A stretch of DNA of 64,000 bases from Acidisarcina polymorpha (lineage in GTDB: Bacteria > Acidobacteriota > Terriglobia > Terriglobales > Acidobacteriaceae): positions 124,001 to 188,000 of the forward strand of contig NZ_CP030840.1 in assembly GCF_003330725.1 (NCBI RefSeq), read 5' to 3'. Under the pieces are notes generated by a model. It was not told where the DNA came from, made no database searches, and saw only the letters and a list, made by a program, of their open reading frames with translations. The position numbers and the translations under genes were made by a program. Of this stretch, positions 25,592 to 36,600 are shown one piece after another. Position 1 is the stretch's first letter; each line of letters begins with the position of its first letter.

Positions 25592-26992
25592 CTACTGCTG
25601 AAAGAGGAAGAACTCCTCGGGCACACCGCCCAAGGCTGCAGCCCAGTTATAGGCGCTGACAAAGATGGCATACTTTCCATCTGGATTGCCAGCGATCGCG
25701 ACGCCCGGGAAAGTGCAGGTTACGTAACCCAGCGCATTCACACTGGAAGAGACGCCCGAAAGCGGAAACCCGATGGGCGAACCTGGAAAGTTGGCGCAGT
25801 TTTGAGCCGGATCGAGCACGGTAATCGAAACCGACGCATACAAGCCATTGACCGTCGAGTCCTGAGTGCCGAGAGTAATCTGGGTGTCGGAGTTTGGGGT
25901 CCCGGTGACATCGTCGTTCGGGAAAATTCCGCCAGTTATGGTACTCCCTGAAGACGGAACTACTTGGCCAAATCCCACCGGCGCGGTGAACGCGGTGGTA
26001 GCGGCGGAGCCACTGGAGGCGGAAATCGGCGCCTGATAGAGAAACCCTAGATATTGGCCGGCTGCCACGGCCGAGGTGGATAAGGGCGAAGCGGGTTCGG
26101 CCATTCCAGCAACCGAAGCTCCTGACGATGGGACCTGTACCGGGTCGCTCTGGTCTGCTGCAAAGAAACCGGAAGGACCGACCCAAACGATGGACTGTGC
26201 GGTCGGGGACAGAGAGGATACGAAACTTGGCCCGTTGAAAGCGGTGCCGTCGGTGGTCGCCCAATATGCGTCGAGCAACGACGGGCCAGAGAGGCCAATC
26301 GACGCTTCAGAATTAGATGCTGCGCAGCTTCCCGTGAAAGAAGCTGGACCAGAGACAACCGAAGCTTGCACATTGGGAACCGGTCCGGCACTGCCTTGTA
26401 GATTCTCAAACTGCCAGGTCTTGCCGGTTGGGTCGGTGCTTGCGACGATCGATCCGTACCCTAGTGGATCAAGATTGGTCTCGCTGAGGAAGGTAGCTAG
26501 CGATCCTGGATACAAGTCGATGTACTGAAAACGCATTTTGCCGGTGATTGCGTAGCATCCCGTTTGCGGAACGGCAAAGATCGGCGACGTCGCGCTGCTT
26601 CCCGGACGCAACACTGCTGCTCTGCCGAGAACTTCGTACACCAGTCCCGCCGCGCCAAGACTGGAAAAGCCTCCCCCTACCTGCAGACTTCCGGTCACTG
26701 GTTGCGCCGGATAAGTTACTGGCTGATAACTGAAGGCGTTCTTGGTGTCATCCAGGTTCAGCGTCCAGGCGCCAGGGCTTTGACCTCCGTTATAGGTGTT
26801 GACCGGACCAGCGGCTGCGGGAGTTGGCAGACCAGTAACGACATTGGGAGGAGGCACCAGCGTGACTGGCTTGGTGCTGCTTCCGCAGCCGCCGGCCCCA
26901 GCGACGATGCAGATAAGAGCACTCAGTTGCAAAGCGAAGTTGCACTTCCGGGTTCGTCTTGGTGCATTCGATCGTGTTACCGACATTCTCAT
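25592..26992 (-). CDS. Secreted lipoprotein of unknown function, downstream of the TonB receptor
   Basis: A 466-residue lipoprotein: charged N-terminus, a hydrophobic stretch, and the lipobox VAGAGGC followed by GSS. The mature part is rich in Gly, Ser, Thr, Ala and Pro with no motif I recognise; it seems to be beta-rich (many short VxVxxPxS stretches). It lies 78 bases downstream of the Oar-like receptor on the same strand and probably forms a transcription unit with it, as do partner lipoproteins of TonB receptors; it is not a SusD homologue by eye. Two ATG codons (26992, 26986) are possible starts; the ribosome site is weak. Confidence 0.75.
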   Translation of the reverse strand: MRMSVTRSNAPRRTRKCNFALQLSALICIVAGAGGCGSSTKPVTLVPPPNVVTGLPTPAAAGPVNTYNGGQSPGAWTLNLDDTKNAFSYQPVTYPAQPVTGSLQVGGGFSSLGAAGLVYEVLGRAAVLRPGSSATSPIFAVPQTGCYAITGKMRFQYIDLYPGSLATFLSETNLDPLGYGSIVASTDPTGKTWQFENLQGSAGPVPNVQASVVSGPASFTGSCAASNSEASIGLSGPSLLDAYWATTDGTAFNGPSFVSSLSPTAQSIVWVGPSGFFAADQSDPVQVPSSGASVAGMAEPASPLSTSAVAAGQYLGFLYQAPISASSGSAATTAFTAPVGFGQVVPSSGSTITGGIFPNDDVTGTPNSDTQITLGTQDSTVNGLYASVSITVLDPAQNCANFPGSPIGFPLSGVSSSVNALGYVTCTFPGVAIAGNPDGKYAIFVSAYNWAAALGGVPEEFFLFQQ

Positions 26993-27070
26993 TGCGCAAT
27001 TTTCCCTGGTAAGGATGGTGATCGTATGGACGTTCGCGCTCGATGAAATCTCCCTCAACTCGAAGTGACC

Positions 27071-30000
27071 TTAGAAGGAGAGCTTGAGCGCAAATTGGAT
27101 GGTCCGCGGACGGTGCGCATCTACCGGATGCAGGAAGGAGCTTCCGGTCAGGCAATCGCTGCCATCTCCACCGGCTGCACTGTAGTAGGAGACGCTTCCT
27201 CCATAACAGCTGACGGTGTTTTGCGCCTGCGTACCGAGGACGGGATCGTAAATACGAAATTGAGTGTTGTTGAAGACGTTGAAGGCTTCGGTACGGAACT
27301 CCGCATCTACATGCTCCCCAAGCTGCGTATGCTTCAGCAAAGTGAGGTCCCAGTTCCAGCGGTTTGGGTTATTCAGATCGTTGCGGCCTGCATTCCCGAA
27401 CGTTAGTCCTTGAGGAGCGACGAAAGCGGACGGGTTCAGCAGCAAGGGCCCAAAGCTCTTTCCATTGTTTCCCTCCGCCGGGAGCCGCAGGTGCGAGGAA
27501 AGGCCGGACCGGTCAGGGTAGGAACCAGCCCCGACGCCATTTCCAACTCCTGCATTGTCGAGGGTACCGACACCCGTAGGGCTGCCGTTGTTGACGACGG
27601 TAAACGGAATCCCAGTTTCGAACAAAGTGATACCACTCACCTGCCATCCTCCCAGGACCGCCTTGGCTGCCCTCGAATCCGAGAAGCTTCCGGAGTTCAC
27701 CGCCGCCTGGTTTGATGGGTCCGAGTCGGCGAAATGCAACACCGTATCTAAAGCGTGTAGCAAAGGAAGATCGTAGATATAGCTGACGTGGAGCAGGTGC
27801 CGTTGATCGAAGTTGGAACTTGCCCGGTTCGATCTCAGGTCGAACGAGTTTACGAAAGTAGCATCGGAGCGATCCGAGGCATCATCGATCGAATGACTAT
27901 AGCTGTAAGCAACGCCTAACGTGAGCGGCCCCTGGATCTTCCGGGCGCTGAGTTGAAAGCCGTTATAGCTTGAATTGGCAATATTCTCGAGAGAATAGAT
28001 CTCCCCTAGCCCGGGAGCGAAAGTACGGAAGGTATTCGGCGCACTCCCGGTGCCGGAGAGGTAGCAGGCGACATTCATGTTCACGTATCGCGGGTCGCCA
28101 GGCCCGATGACCGTTCCGTTCAGCAGGGTATAGGAGTTGCTTTGGGTGTCGTACGAGCAGTCACCTGAATCGGAACCTCCGGCGAACGCTGGGTTTGCTC
28201 CCTTGATCTGCAAAGGTTGATGGGGGCCGAATGGATTCTGGGCCTGCGTTAATGGAACAAGCTGGTTGATCTCGCGCTCTGCCGTCAAGTGCCTGCCAAC
28301 GCTGCCAACATAGGCGAAGCTGGCCAAGGCATTCCCAGGCAGCTCATGTTCGACGCTAAAGCTCCACTGCTGGACGTAGGACCAGACTGCTTTGGTGGGG
28401 ATCGCGGTGACGTTGATTGGGAAAGCATTGCCACCGCCGATGGTGCTCCATCCGATCGGGTTGGTTTGCGTCATGCTGAGAACGATCGGCGCGGCGCCTT
28501 CGAGCGATCCAGTATTTGCTTCGTCGGCGGTTCCATGTTCAAAGAAGATTCCGTAGCCGCCGCGAATGGCAAGTTTACCCGCGCCGGTTGGGTCCCATGC
28601 GAATCCGACGCGTGGCGCCGGATTGAAGAGATGCCCAGACATGCATCCGGACGGTCTCCCTGCGGTCCCACATTGAACGATCCCGTTGATGATGCGTGGA
28701 TCAAGTCCTTTTGAAGGGCTGCTCGGGTTAATTGTGATAGGGGTTCCGCTCGGAGAGTTGAGCAAATTACCGTAGGTGCCCTGCACGCTGACGGTCTGGG
28801 CAGCCGCCACGTTGAATGCTGAGTTCTCCCAGTTATAGGCTTGATTATTTGCTTCGTGGAAGGTTCCGAAGAGGCTGAGCCGCAAACCGGCATTCAACGT
28901 CAACCGCGGGGAGACTTTGAAGTCATCTTGAAAGTATGGTTCGACAATCTGATAGCGCTGACGATATTTGGTTTGTGCGCTGTCCTGCTGAAAGCTGGAG
29001 ATCGCGCCGGAACCTCCGGCAGGAGAGTTATTGTTGATTGCGTTGAAAAGATAGTCGGCAAAGGCATTGCCCGTAGATCCGTTCACCTTAAGATCGCTGA
29101 AAGTGAGCAGGCCTTGAGTATCGCCCGTGGCAGCGCCGATTGGGCCATTCGTCTGATTTCTCTGGAAGATCACCCATTGCGCGCCAAACTGAAGGTTATG
29201 GCGGCCCAGCACCTTGGTGAGATTGTCACTAAAGCTGTAAGTCGGGTTGGTATGCTCCCAGGGCATGTAACCTGCGTCAGAGGCGAAGCCGAATCCACCA
29301 TACTCTGCGTTATTGCCGGCGATCGAGATACCGGGTATCTTCGGCACGCCATCGACACCCGCTCCGTCATTATTAAAGATGGTAGTAAGGGGACATTGAA
29401 AACCGGGTCCCGCGCAAGGACCATCCAATCCCGAAGGCCTCGCCAAAGTGACGCCGGCTGCGGGCACATCGTGCAGCGTGATATAGGAGTCGGTATAACT
29501 GAAGCTAAACTCATTGAGGAATGTGGGGGAAAAGGTCCCACTTAGCCGCGCTACCATACTCAAACCAGGCGCATAAAATCTATTCTGTATGGTCGGAAAA
29601 CTGTTCTGAGTATAGGCGTATTGGGGCACCGGCGTTGTCTCATCCCACTCATCGTGGATATAGCGAAATCCAGTTTGCCATTTTGAGTTCAGTACATGGT
29701 CGAGACGGAGGAGTTCCTCTCGCCAGTAGGTTGGTAGCGAAGCATCCGCTATATAGCAGGCGGATCCAGCGGAGTTGCATCCGCTCGTTGCATTGGGCAA
29801 CGGGATGATTCCGGTGCCAAGAATGGCCACCGCGTTCTGGTTCAGGCTGGTTACGCCTTCCTGGGTCGCAAGGCCTGGGTAGGTAAGCGAATTGTTAGTG
29901 AAGGTCTGGGTTGCGATCCCTGCCTGGCCGCCGAGACTTAAGTCCGGACAATCCGGATATGCCGCACGCTTGAACGTACTGTTCGTCCCGTTTGCCAACG

Positions 30001-31048
30001 AAGGGCACACATCGCTGAAGTCCCCGTTCCGCTCCGCCAACGAGGGAACTCCTTGTCGATAAGCAGTCGGGGAGGTCTCCAGCCGCGCTTCCTCGGAGAA
30101 GAAGAAGTGGGTCTTCCCTCTGCCGTCGTAAAGGTGGGGGATATAGACAGGACCGCCGATAGTCCCACCGAAATCGTTGCGGCGATAGAGCGGTGCGCGG
30201 TTGCCTACGTCGAAGTAGCCCTTCGCGTTCAGCGCCTCATTTCGGAAGAACTCGTAAAGGCTGCCGTGCAAAGCATCCGTACCTGATTTCGTGGTGACGA
30301 TCGTCGTGCCGTTGCCAGTGCTTGGGTATTGTGCGCCGTAGTTCGAGGTCAATACTTTGATTTCCTGGATTGCATCGATGCTCGGATAAACGATCAGCGT
30401 ACTGTGGTTCTTGTTAATGCCGACATTCAGCGTCTCAGAGCCATCGACTTGGAAGCTGTTGTATTCGGTGCGGCCGCCATTCACGCTATAGGCGACACTA
30501 CCGGCCATGCCCACCTTGGCTTCATCCTGGGATGTCTGGTTGCTGACCCCCGGTGCCAAGGCGATAAGCTGGCTGAAATTCCTTCCGTTCAACTGCAGTG
30601 CAGCGACTTCCTTACCGACAATCGTCCCGCTCACTTCGCTATTCTCGAGGTGTAGCTGAGTGATTTCGCTGCCGGTTCCACCCTCCACATTTACGGTCGT
30701 TGAAGCGCCCTGTACGCTCAATGCCAGATTGAACTCAAGACCTTGTCCCATACCAAGCGATACGTCCTTGGTCAGCGTGTCGAATCCTGCCGCCTGAACC
30801 GAAATGCGGTAGTTGCCAGCCGTCAAAAACGGGACGCTATAGGCGCCCGCGTCATCACTCAACGCATGAAACTGCGCTCCACTATCGACGTTGGTAATAT
30901 CGATCTTGGCCTGCGGAATAGCAGCACTTTGAGCGTCGGTGACTTGACCAAAGAACCTTGCGTTTTGTGCATGACCGAAGACCGACAGTAAGGCAATGAG
31001 AAGATAGGACGCTCCGATATAAAGGCGCGTGATTCTACGGTAGGGCAT
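27071..31048 (-). CDS. Oar-like TonB-dependent receptor with carboxypeptidase-regulatory-like domain
   Basis: A 1,325-residue outer-membrane protein. A signal peptide (to HAQ) is followed by a CarboxypepD_reg-like domain (FFGQVTDAQSAAIPQAKIDI, then AGAYSVPFLTAGNYRISVQA, residues 30-115), a plug region (NGRNFSQLIALAPGVSNQ; YPSIDAIQEIKVLTSNYGAQ, then STGNGTTIVTTKSGTDALHG), and a very large barrel with many aromatic strand ends, finishing in ALKLSF. This architecture (Oar/TonB_dep_Rec) is expanded in Acidobacteriota and takes up sugars or peptides or acts in adhesion; the substrate cannot be told. The ATG at 31048 with AGGAAG upstream is chosen over one at 31078 with no ribosome site. Confidence 0.93.
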   Translation of the reverse strand: MPYRRITRLYIGASYLLIALLSVFGHAQNARFFGQVTDAQSAAIPQAKIDITNVDSGAQFHALSDDAGAYSVPFLTAGNYRISVQAAGFDTLTKDVSLGMGQGLEFNLALSVQGASTTVNVEGGTGSEITQLHLENSEVSGTIVGKEVAALQLNGRNFSQLIALAPGVSNQTSQDEAKVGMAGSVAYSVNGGRTEYNSFQVDGSETLNVGINKNHSTLIVYPSIDAIQEIKVLTSNYGAQYPSTGNGTTIVTTKSGTDALHGSLYEFFRNEALNAKGYFDVGNRAPLYRRNDFGGTIGGPVYIPHLYDGRGKTHFFFSEEARLETSPTAYRQGVPSLAERNGDFSDVCPSLANGTNSTFKRAAYPDCPDLSLGGQAGIATQTFTNNSLTYPGLATQEGVTSLNQNAVAILGTGIIPLPNATSGCNSAGSACYIADASLPTYWREELLRLDHVLNSKWQTGFRYIHDEWDETTPVPQYAYTQNSFPTIQNRFYAPGLSMVARLSGTFSPTFLNEFSFSYTDSYITLHDVPAAGVTLARPSGLDGPCAGPGFQCPLTTIFNNDGAGVDGVPKIPGISIAGNNAEYGGFGFASDAGYMPWEHTNPTYSFSDNLTKVLGRHNLQFGAQWVIFQRNQTNGPIGAATGDTQGLLTFSDLKVNGSTGNAFADYLFNAINNNSPAGGSGAISSFQQDSAQTKYRQRYQIVEPYFQDDFKVSPRLTLNAGLRLSLFGTFHEANNQAYNWENSAFNVAAAQTVSVQGTYGNLLNSPSGTPITINPSSPSKGLDPRIINGIVQCGTAGRPSGCMSGHLFNPAPRVGFAWDPTGAGKLAIRGGYGIFFEHGTADEANTGSLEGAAPIVLSMTQTNPIGWSTIGGGNAFPINVTAIPTKAVWSYVQQWSFSVEHELPGNALASFAYVGSVGRHLTAEREINQLVPLTQAQNPFGPHQPLQIKGANPAFAGGSDSGDCSYDTQSNSYTLLNGTVIGPGDPRYVNMNVACYLSGTGSAPNTFRTFAPGLGEIYSLENIANSSYNGFQLSARKIQGPLTLGVAYSYSHSIDDASDRSDATFVNSFDLRSNRASSNFDQRHLLHVSYIYDLPLLHALDTVLHFADSDPSNQAAVNSGSFSDSRAAKAVLGGWQVSGITLFETGIPFTVVNNGSPTGVGTLDNAGVGNGVGAGSYPDRSGLSSHLRLPAEGNNGKSFGPLLLNPSAFVAPQGLTFGNAGRNDLNNPNRWNWDLTLLKHTQLGEHVDAEFRTEAFNVFNNTQFRIYDPVLGTQAQNTVSCYGGSVSYYSAAGGDGSDCLTGSSFLHPVDAHRPRTIQFALKLSF

Positions 31049-31847
31049 AGTATTAAGCTTCCTGTGGAGTGGTTGCATAGGCTCGGCTTTCGGTGCGGCA
31101 GCTCAGTGACCGCGGACGGAAACCTTCGTTGAGACAGATCGAGGGATGGGCACTTGCCTCTTAATTACTAACTTAATCTCGTTGATAAATAACTTGATCT
31201 CCGAAACGTCATAGCAGTCCGTTGACGAAGCTATCTATTCCATAGAGCTCATTGCATCCGAGCCGGGCGCCTTGACCCGCTTGTGTTGCTTACCCGGCTT
31301 GCTCCCTGTATGTAGAGTCGGTGACAGTGTATGGAAGTAGAACAGATTTTCCAAATTGGCATCTATTTAAAGAACAGCTAACCAGATTCCTTGACGATCA
31401 ATCCGCAAAACTATAAAAGAACAACACCTTATAACTCGTCAGCTCGATTTTAATGGCGCTAAGAGGACTCAATGTATTTACCCGCAAGGTGATCGGCACG
31501 AGACATGGTATTTCTCTCGCTTAAATGTCCGCGATAGCATTCATGGGTGCTCGTACATAGTTGCATGAAATCTCAAGGACTGCCTAGCAATGAATTACTT
31601 ATCGAGATGAGATTTATTCTTATTGTAATTAATCCTATATTCATCCTCCTGTTACGACTTTTGGAGTTTCCCCGTCTAACGTGGCCATGCTGGTGATTGG
31701 ATCTGCCGACGCAGTCGGCAGTTACCGATCACCTTCGTCGGGTCGCATAAGCGATCATCCAGATAGCGCTCCGGCGGGAGTCAAGAGGATCGCCGTCTCC
31801 GCGCTAACGGAACAACCTCCAACGAAAAAAAAATCCAAGGAGATTTT
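31049..31847. other. AT-rich 800-base divergent intergenic region
   Basis: No gene is seen. The DNA is visibly more AT-rich than its surroundings (for example 31140-31200 and 31560-31640), includes a 9-A run just before the ribosome site of the downstream gene, and separates the divergently transcribed TonB receptor and PstS-like genes, so both promoters must lie here. A perfect hairpin at 31703-31721 is noted separately. Confidence 0.6.
31694..31731. promoter_or_regulatory. Long inverted repeat upstream of the PstS-like gene
   Basis: CTGCCGAC (31703-31710) pairs with GTCGGCAG (31714-31721) around GCA; flanking TGATTGG and CCGATCA extend the symmetry with one mismatch. It lies about 120 bases before the start codon. 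It may be an operator or a structured leader; no T-tract makes a terminator unlikely. Confidence 0.5.
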
Positions 31848-33557
31848 ATGCATTTCGTGAAAGCAATGACCGGTACGCTCGTGCTCGCAGCTTGTGCGGC
31901 GCTCGTACCAAGCGCGTCTGCGCAGACCCTGCAGGTGCTTACTGCGGGTTCATCTGCTCAGTTCGGCCCCTTTGCAGTCGCCGCATACGCGCTGGCAAAG
32001 AGTGGCGGAGCCAAGGCGTTCCACTATACCGTTAAAGCGAGCGCGCCCTGCCCAGGAAGCACCTGCTATGTTGCCCTCAACGATAGCCGCTCTTCCAGCA
32101 TTCCCCAGGAGCCAGGTAATCTGTGGGTTGTCTGGAGCACGAATGGTATCTGGGCCTATCTCAGCGTCGACTCGACCGTCGGCGTTCGTAACTTCAGCGC
32201 CGTCCCCCGCTCTACTCTGGACCTTGCTGCCCTCTCCGCACTTCCGGTGAGCGCGACCACCAATTACACCTACTGGTCAGACGGCACCAATGATACGGCC
32301 CTCACCAGCACGGTTTACAGTGCGCTGAACCATAAGGCGCTGACCGCCGCCAACACCGACATCCGTCCTGAAGACGCGCTGTTCGCAACCAACCGCGCAT
32401 TGAATACGCTTGGTTACGGTACGGTTGCGGATACTCGCTCTGGCCACTCCGGTCAGTTTCTAATCGGAACATCGATCAAGAGCTTCTTCACCGCTGCTGA
32501 CTTTGCAACTCCCGTGTCCTTCGCGATTGCAGGCGGAGCCGATCCGTTCACCGGTAAGGTTGGCCCGACCGAGATCACCCTGCCTATCGGCGCGGCTCCG
32601 ATCATTTTCGTAGCCAGCACTGCCACCGGCAGCACCACCGCCAATGCCAGCAATCTCACCACCGCCAATGCGGCTTCACTCTTTAGCGGATCCGGCAAGT
32701 GCGCGGCCTCGCTCGTCACCGGTGCAACCGGCCCAGTCAGCGCTGTGCTGCGTGAAGCTCTCTCCGGTACCATGAACACGGCGGAATGGAGCGTCTTCGT
32801 CCCAGGCGGCGCCTCCCAGGAAACCGGTGTCAATCCGAAGGCTGCAGGCGGCAATCCTCTCGACGTGAACTGCGGCAGCGGCAGCCGTTTTCGCGCAGTC
32901 GGTACTGGCGACGAAGTCAACAACGTTGCCAGCCACGCCAGCACGGTCGGCTATGCCTTCTTCAGCTATGAATCTGTAGGTGGCGGCAAGACCGATCGTT
33001 ATCTCACTTACAACAATCATGATCCTATTTACTCCGAGAGCCACGCTTACAACGGCGTACTTCCCACCTGCCCCGTGGTCAACGGCAGCTACAGCTGCCC
33101 AATCGCAAACGGCGCATCTTTCCCCAACCTCCGCGACGGCGCCTACACCGCGTGGTCAGTCTATCGGATGATTACCGACTCCGCCGGCCAGGCCAAGGCG
33201 GCGGCCCTGGTGGCCAAGGCGCAGGCCCTGGTCAACGACAACATTCCTGACTTCGTCCCCTTCACCCCGGTTTGCGGTGTCACCAAGGGCGCCGGCAATG
33301 ATCCGGGTCTTGCCCTGTACCGCGAACACTTCGTCCCCTCCACGATTACCACCATCCCTGACAGCGTCTCCATTACCGCCAACGACGGCGGCCGTGGTCC
33401 GACGGTCACCTGCTCCGTCAATCGCCAGACGCTTCCCTCCCTCACCCTCGGTGGCGGATCTGAAGAGGGTGGCGACGTAGGCGGCGGCATCGAAGGCCCG
33501 TTCACCGCGTCGAACCTGCCCGGTCTCCCCGGACACACCCAGGGTTCAACTCACTAG
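31848..33557 (+). CDS. Secreted PstS-like (periplasmic binding fold) protein
   Basis: A 569-residue secreted protein with a signal peptide ending SASAQ. The features recall the phosphate-binding PstS/PBP-like family: an N-terminal TAGSSAQFGPFAVAAYALA strand-helix, ITLPIGAAPIIFVAS, AASLFSGSGKCAA (compare lfsGk..nW), LREALSGTMNTAEWSVF (compare R..SSGT) and VGYAFFSYESV. The C-terminal 60 residues are Gly/Ser/Pro-rich. No PstC/A/B, PhoU or PhoR gene is adjacent, so it probably is not part of an ordinary phosphate ABC importer. AAGGAG precedes the ATG. It begins a run of secreted-protein genes (31.8-39.8 kb). The family link is based on pattern only. Confidence 0.65.
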   Translation: MHFVKAMTGTLVLAACAALVPSASAQTLQVLTAGSSAQFGPFAVAAYALAKSGGAKAFHYTVKASAPCPGSTCYVALNDSRSSSIPQEPGNLWVVWSTNGIWAYLSVDSTVGVRNFSAVPRSTLDLAALSALPVSATTNYTYWSDGTNDTALTSTVYSALNHKALTAANTDIRPEDALFATNRALNTLGYGTVADTRSGHSGQFLIGTSIKSFFTAADFATPVSFAIAGGADPFTGKVGPTEITLPIGAAPIIFVASTATGSTTANASNLTTANAASLFSGSGKCAASLVTGATGPVSAVLREALSGTMNTAEWSVFVPGGASQETGVNPKAAGGNPLDVNCGSGSRFRAVGTGDEVNNVASHASTVGYAFFSYESVGGGKTDRYLTYNNHDPIYSESHAYNGVLPTCPVVNGSYSCPIANGASFPNLRDGAYTAWSVYRMITDSAGQAKAAALVAKAQALVNDNIPDFVPFTPVCGVTKGAGNDPGLALYREHFVPSTITTIPDSVSITANDGGRGPTVTCSVNRQTLPSLTLGGGSEEGGDVGGGIEGPFTASNLPGLPGHTQGSTH

Positions 33558-33589
33558 ACCCTGGCCGCAACAATGAAACAACTTTGTTT

Positions 33590-33615
33590 GGCGGGCCGCC
33601 TCCGGGCAGCCCGCC
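33590..33615 (+). terminator. Hairpin after the PstS-like gene
   Basis: GGCGGGC (33590-33596) pairs with GCCCGCC (33609-33615) about 30 bases after the stop. No T-tract follows, so this may attenuate rather than fully stop transcription into the NHL/MBG gene. Confidence 0.4.
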
Positions 33616-33684
33616 GAATGATGTCAGCGACACCAGATATCGAGACTCATGTTCTGTACCCAGATTCAATTTTCGGAAGGCTTC

Positions 33685-36600
33685 GTGATATCCCACCGCC
33701 CTCACTTTTCTCGCTCCTGCCGGCGCTCGATCGCATGCTGCCTATCGCTCCTGGCCTTGCTCGTCATCCTTCCTTTGACCTCCAACGCCAAGACCAGGCG
33801 CGCTCCTTCGGCGTCTGAGGCTGTGCCTGCCGATGTCCCTTCCGGTTTCGCGCCGGGCCTCATCAATTACTTCGTCGGCGGCCCCAACGCCGGCGGTGTT
33901 TACTCCGATGGGTCGATACCGACCCAGGTTTCCGTGCCGGCCGACTACGCGGTCGCCGACAGCAAAGGGAACGTCTATCTCGCCACACAAAGCGGCCAGA
34001 TCTACATCGTCTACGCAGGAAATAAGGTTCCACAAGCGCTCAAGAACATCACCGCCACCCCGCAAGCAGGCGATATCTATCAAATAGCTGGGCTCACGAA
34101 TGCCAATTGCCTTGAAGGTGGAGATCCAACTTGCGGAGAGAATCAGCCGCTGAACATGGTGCAGTTTGGAAGCATCAACGGACTGGCCATCGATAGCAGC
34201 GACAACCTGTACTACGCCGACGAGACCACTCCCGATGGCACGGCCGTCGATGTCGTCCGCAGGGTGGATGCAACGACCTCGATTGTCACCACAGTTGCCG
34301 GACAGTTAGGCGTTGCGAGCATATCCACGGACATCGGGGACGGAGGTCCGGCGGCTGCTGCCACCCTCCTTTATCCGACTGATATCAAAATAGATCAGTA
34401 CGGGAACATATTCATCGACGACAGTCTTGACGATGTTATCCGAGTCGTTTACTCGGGAAGTCAGCCACCCCCCCTCCTGAGCGCGGAAGGTATCACGGCT
34501 GGAAACGCTCAGAAAGGCTTCATCTACTCGGTCGCCGGCCAGGTCTTCGGATACTGCCAGACATCCGGAACCTGCGGGGATGGAACCTCTGCCACTAGCT
34601 CAGCGACTCTCGGCATCCAGCCGTCGATTGCGGTCGATGCCGCCGGAAATCTCTTCATCGCGGACGCAATTTCGCCGGTAAGCGGCTCGGGGAGCTCCTA
34701 CATCCGGATTGTTTATGCGGGCGGCGCGGTTCCCCCGCTGCTCAATCTGGCCCTCAATCCCGCTGGTGGAAACACCGTCGCGCCGGCCAAAGGCTTTATC
34801 TATGCAGCGACCGGCTATGGTTTGAGCCCGCAGTTTACAAACTGCTCTCTAGCCCCGTGCGGCGACGGCGGCCTAGCTGCAGCAGCAGCGTTCGGCGGCT
34901 TGACTACGGACCCGTCCATCTTCGTCAGTCTAGACAGTCTTGGCAATTTGTATATCTCCGACTCCACCGACTACGCCGTTCGCAAGATCGACACCTCCGG
35001 GTACGTCTCGACCATTGCCGGCATCGACGATCCAAACCAGATTTCTTCTACCTCGAATCTTAGTGCGCCTCCGATCCCGTCGCCGGCTACTAGTGTTCCG
35101 ATTGAGCCCTTCACTATAGCCTTTGACCAACAGAACAATCTATACATCACCGATAGTCAGGATATTGTTTGGCAGGTCGCGCCGATTCAGCCGCAGACCA
35201 TCGACTTCCCCGATTTCGACCCCAACCCGGTCACGTACGGAGTGAATCCCATCACCCTGGCAGCAACCGCAACATCAAGCCTGCCCATCACCTATACGGT
35301 TACGGGACCGGCACACCTGAATGGCACTCAGTTGCTTGTTACCGGCGTGGGGACAGTGTCGGTCACCGCCACGCAAGCAGGCAACAGCCAATATGCTGCA
35401 GCAGTCTCGGTCACAAAGACCTTGACCGTCGATCCCGCATCGCTCATCGTGACCGCCAATAATGCTTCAAAGGAACTAGGGCAGCCGAATCCAGCGTTTT
35501 CCGCCACAATCTCGGGGTTCGTCAACGGAGAAACGCAAGCGTCCACGGGAGTCTACTCCGGCACACCGGCCTTCTCGACAACCGCCACCACCAATTCGCC
35601 CATTGCGACTTACCCGATCACCGTCTCGCTCGGCACACTCGCCGCCGCCAACTACACCTTCGCCAGCTTTGTTCCCGGTACATTGACAGTCACCGGTAAC
35701 ACCGTTCAATCGATCGTCTTCGCCGCGCTCCCTGCGATAACTTATGGCCAGGTCTTTACTCTGAACCTCAGCGCCACCGCATCTTCAGGACTGCCGGTGA
35801 GTTTCCAGTTGATCAGTGGGCCGGGCAAGCTCACCGGTTCGACGCTCACAGTCATCGGCGGCGGTACGATCGTCATCACCGCCAGCCAGGAAGGCGGCGG
35901 CCAGTACGCCGCAGCAACGCCGGTAACCCGCAACCTCGTCGTCAACCCCGCACCTCTCACCATCACCGGGCCGAGCGTCACCCTTCCGTACGGAACGACG
36001 GTCAATCCCAGCAGCTTTCCAGCCGCGGTCATCACCGGTTTTGTCGGGAGCGACACGCAGGCTTCCGTGCTAACCGGCAGCGCGCAATACACCACCGCCA
36101 CAGGCACGCCCAATGCCGGAACCTACCCGATTACGGTCGGTGTGGGGACTCTTGCCCTTCTCCCGGGCGCGGCTTCGAGCTATGTCTTTGGACCAACCGT
36201 GAGTGGAAGCCTGGTCATCTCTCCTACTCCTCAGACCATCAGTCTGAACCCGGTATCGTCCAGTCAGATCTACGGGAACTTTGTGCCCTTGACTGCGGCA
36301 TCGAACTCGGGCCTGCCTATCACCTTCACGGTGACCGGCCCCGGATATTACTACAACGGATTAAACGTGACGAGCTCCGGCAACAACACCGTGCAACTTG
36401 TCATGAGTGGAGTGGGAACCGTCATCGCTACCGCGACTCAGAGTGGCAACGGCAATTTTGGTCCGGCTGCGCCAGTGTCACAGACATTCACCGTTGGCCC
36501 GGCCCCACTAGACATTGGCGTAGCGCAAAACTACTCCCGGGAGCAAGGGGCGCCCAATCCTGTATTTCAGCCGGCCATCGGAGCAGGGATCTTGCCAGGT

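Noticed and set aside
28841-29545. 234-codon plus-strand open frame inside the TonB receptor gene
   Set aside because: Antisense shadow of a well-supported receptor; no recognisable domain.
31049-31847. Possible prophage or genomic-island boundary in the AT-rich gap
   Set aside because: No integrase, tRNA or att-like repeats; the flanking genes are ordinary acidobacterial envelope genes.
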